DNA of 64,000 bases from Aerococcus kribbianus (GTDB taxonomy: Bacteria; Bacillota; Bacilli; Lactobacillales; Aerococcaceae), in contig NZ_JAPRFR010000002.1 in the NCBI RefSeq assembly GCF_026805545.1, forward strand, positions 62,001 through 126,000, given 5' to 3'. The translations under genes and the position numbers were made by a program. This document shows, piece after piece, positions 63,752 through 64,000 of this stretch (its first letter is position 1; the number at the start of each line of letters is the position of its first letter). The notes under the pieces are model-generated. The model had not been told where the DNA came from and did not search any database. It saw only the letters and a program-made list of their open reading frames with translations.

Positions 63752-64000
63752 TTATTTGTCTTGCTTAGGTGCAAGTTGTAAGAACATGGAACGGCCTTCC
63801 ATTTTAGCTTTTTGTTCCACTTGGGCAATATCTTCCATTTCACTAGCGAAACGCTCTAATACCTCACGTCCAATTTCTTTGTGAGTAATTGCCCGACCAC
63901 GGAAACGAATTGATACACGAACTTTGTCGCCTTTACCGATAAATTTACGGCCTTGACGAAGTTTCGTTTCGAAGTCATTTTGTTCAATTGTTGGACTCAA
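63752..64000 (-). CDS. infC: Translation initiation factor IF-3 (5' part cut by window edge)
   Basis: IF-3 prevents premature joining of subunits and checks the start codon. Only the C-terminal domain of 82 residues is in the window: [40 protein letters not shown] and ending [12 protein letters not shown]. The TTG at the window edge is an internal leucine codon (LSPTIE in relatives), not a start. The operon leader, where L20 control would act, lies outside the window. Confidence 0.97.
   Translation of the reverse strand: MSPTIEQNDFETKLRQGRKFIGKGDKVRVSIRFRGRAITHKEIGREVLERFASEMEDIAQVEQKAKMEGRSMFLQLAPKQDK

Overview
The window is chromosomal DNA of a low-GC Gram-positive coccus of the order Lactobacillales. 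The evidence is a PASTA-domain division PBP, EzrA, DivIVA, a lysine-type MurE, HPr/Enzyme I, ClpE with CtsR boxes, Spx/MecA/YjbH, CoiA and an ileS T-box. The family is probably Aerococcaceae or a close relative, but that is a judgement from gene content and protein flavour, not a search. Nearly all genes are recognisable housekeeping genes. I see no phage, insertion sequence, CRISPR array, rRNA or tRNA.

Layout. Positions 1-6500 (minus strand): thiI (cut by the left edge), a cysteine desulfurase, ezrA, rpsD with a structured leader, mtnN, a small tail-anchored protein and an ADP-ribose pyrophosphatase. 6600-8715 (plus): xpaC, telA and a GlsB/YeaQ-type membrane protein. 8870-26600 (minus): an extended division and cell-wall cluster in transcription order mraZ-rsmH-ftsL-pbp2x-mraY-murD-murG-divIB, terminator, ftsA-ftsZ-ylmE-ylmG, terminator, ylmH-divIVA, T-box-ileS-csp. 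The usual sepF between ylmE and ylmG is absent. 26847-28082 (plus): a Fem-family peptidyltransferase. 28434-35000 (minus): DUF3397, yceD, tmcAL, yqeM, rsfS, yqeK, nadD, yhbY, yqeH, yqeG, which is a ribosome-assembly and NAD cluster. 35445-42100 (minus): hom, murE, ykuJ, a glycolipid glycosyltransferase and ptsI-ptsH.

42260-47017: clpE (plus) with two CtsR boxes, prfC (minus) and a GNAT enzyme (plus). 47100-50913 (minus): mgtE, an RluD-type pseudouridine synthase, nadK and relQ. 51117-52503 (plus): a CYTH protein and spxH (yjbH). 52717-56772 (minus): pepF, coiA, trpS. 57027-58349 (plus): spx and mecA. 58439-62775 (minus): lplA, a GNAT enzyme and the methionine transporter metQ/metI/metN with a MET-box-like palindrome. 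63084-64000 (minus): rplT, rpmI and infC (cut by the right edge). The block from spx to spxH groups the redox regulator Spx, its degradation adaptor, MecA and a competence protein; with clpE nearby it forms a Clp-proteolysis neighbourhood.

The least explained material is between genes. Three copies of a structured hairpin repeat, two in tandem after hom and one after rplT, share end sequences and show compensatory base changes in their basal stem. They adjoin a second short repeat that carries the transcription terminator and occurs four times. I regard this modular 3'-untranslated repeat as the best candidate for something undescribed here.
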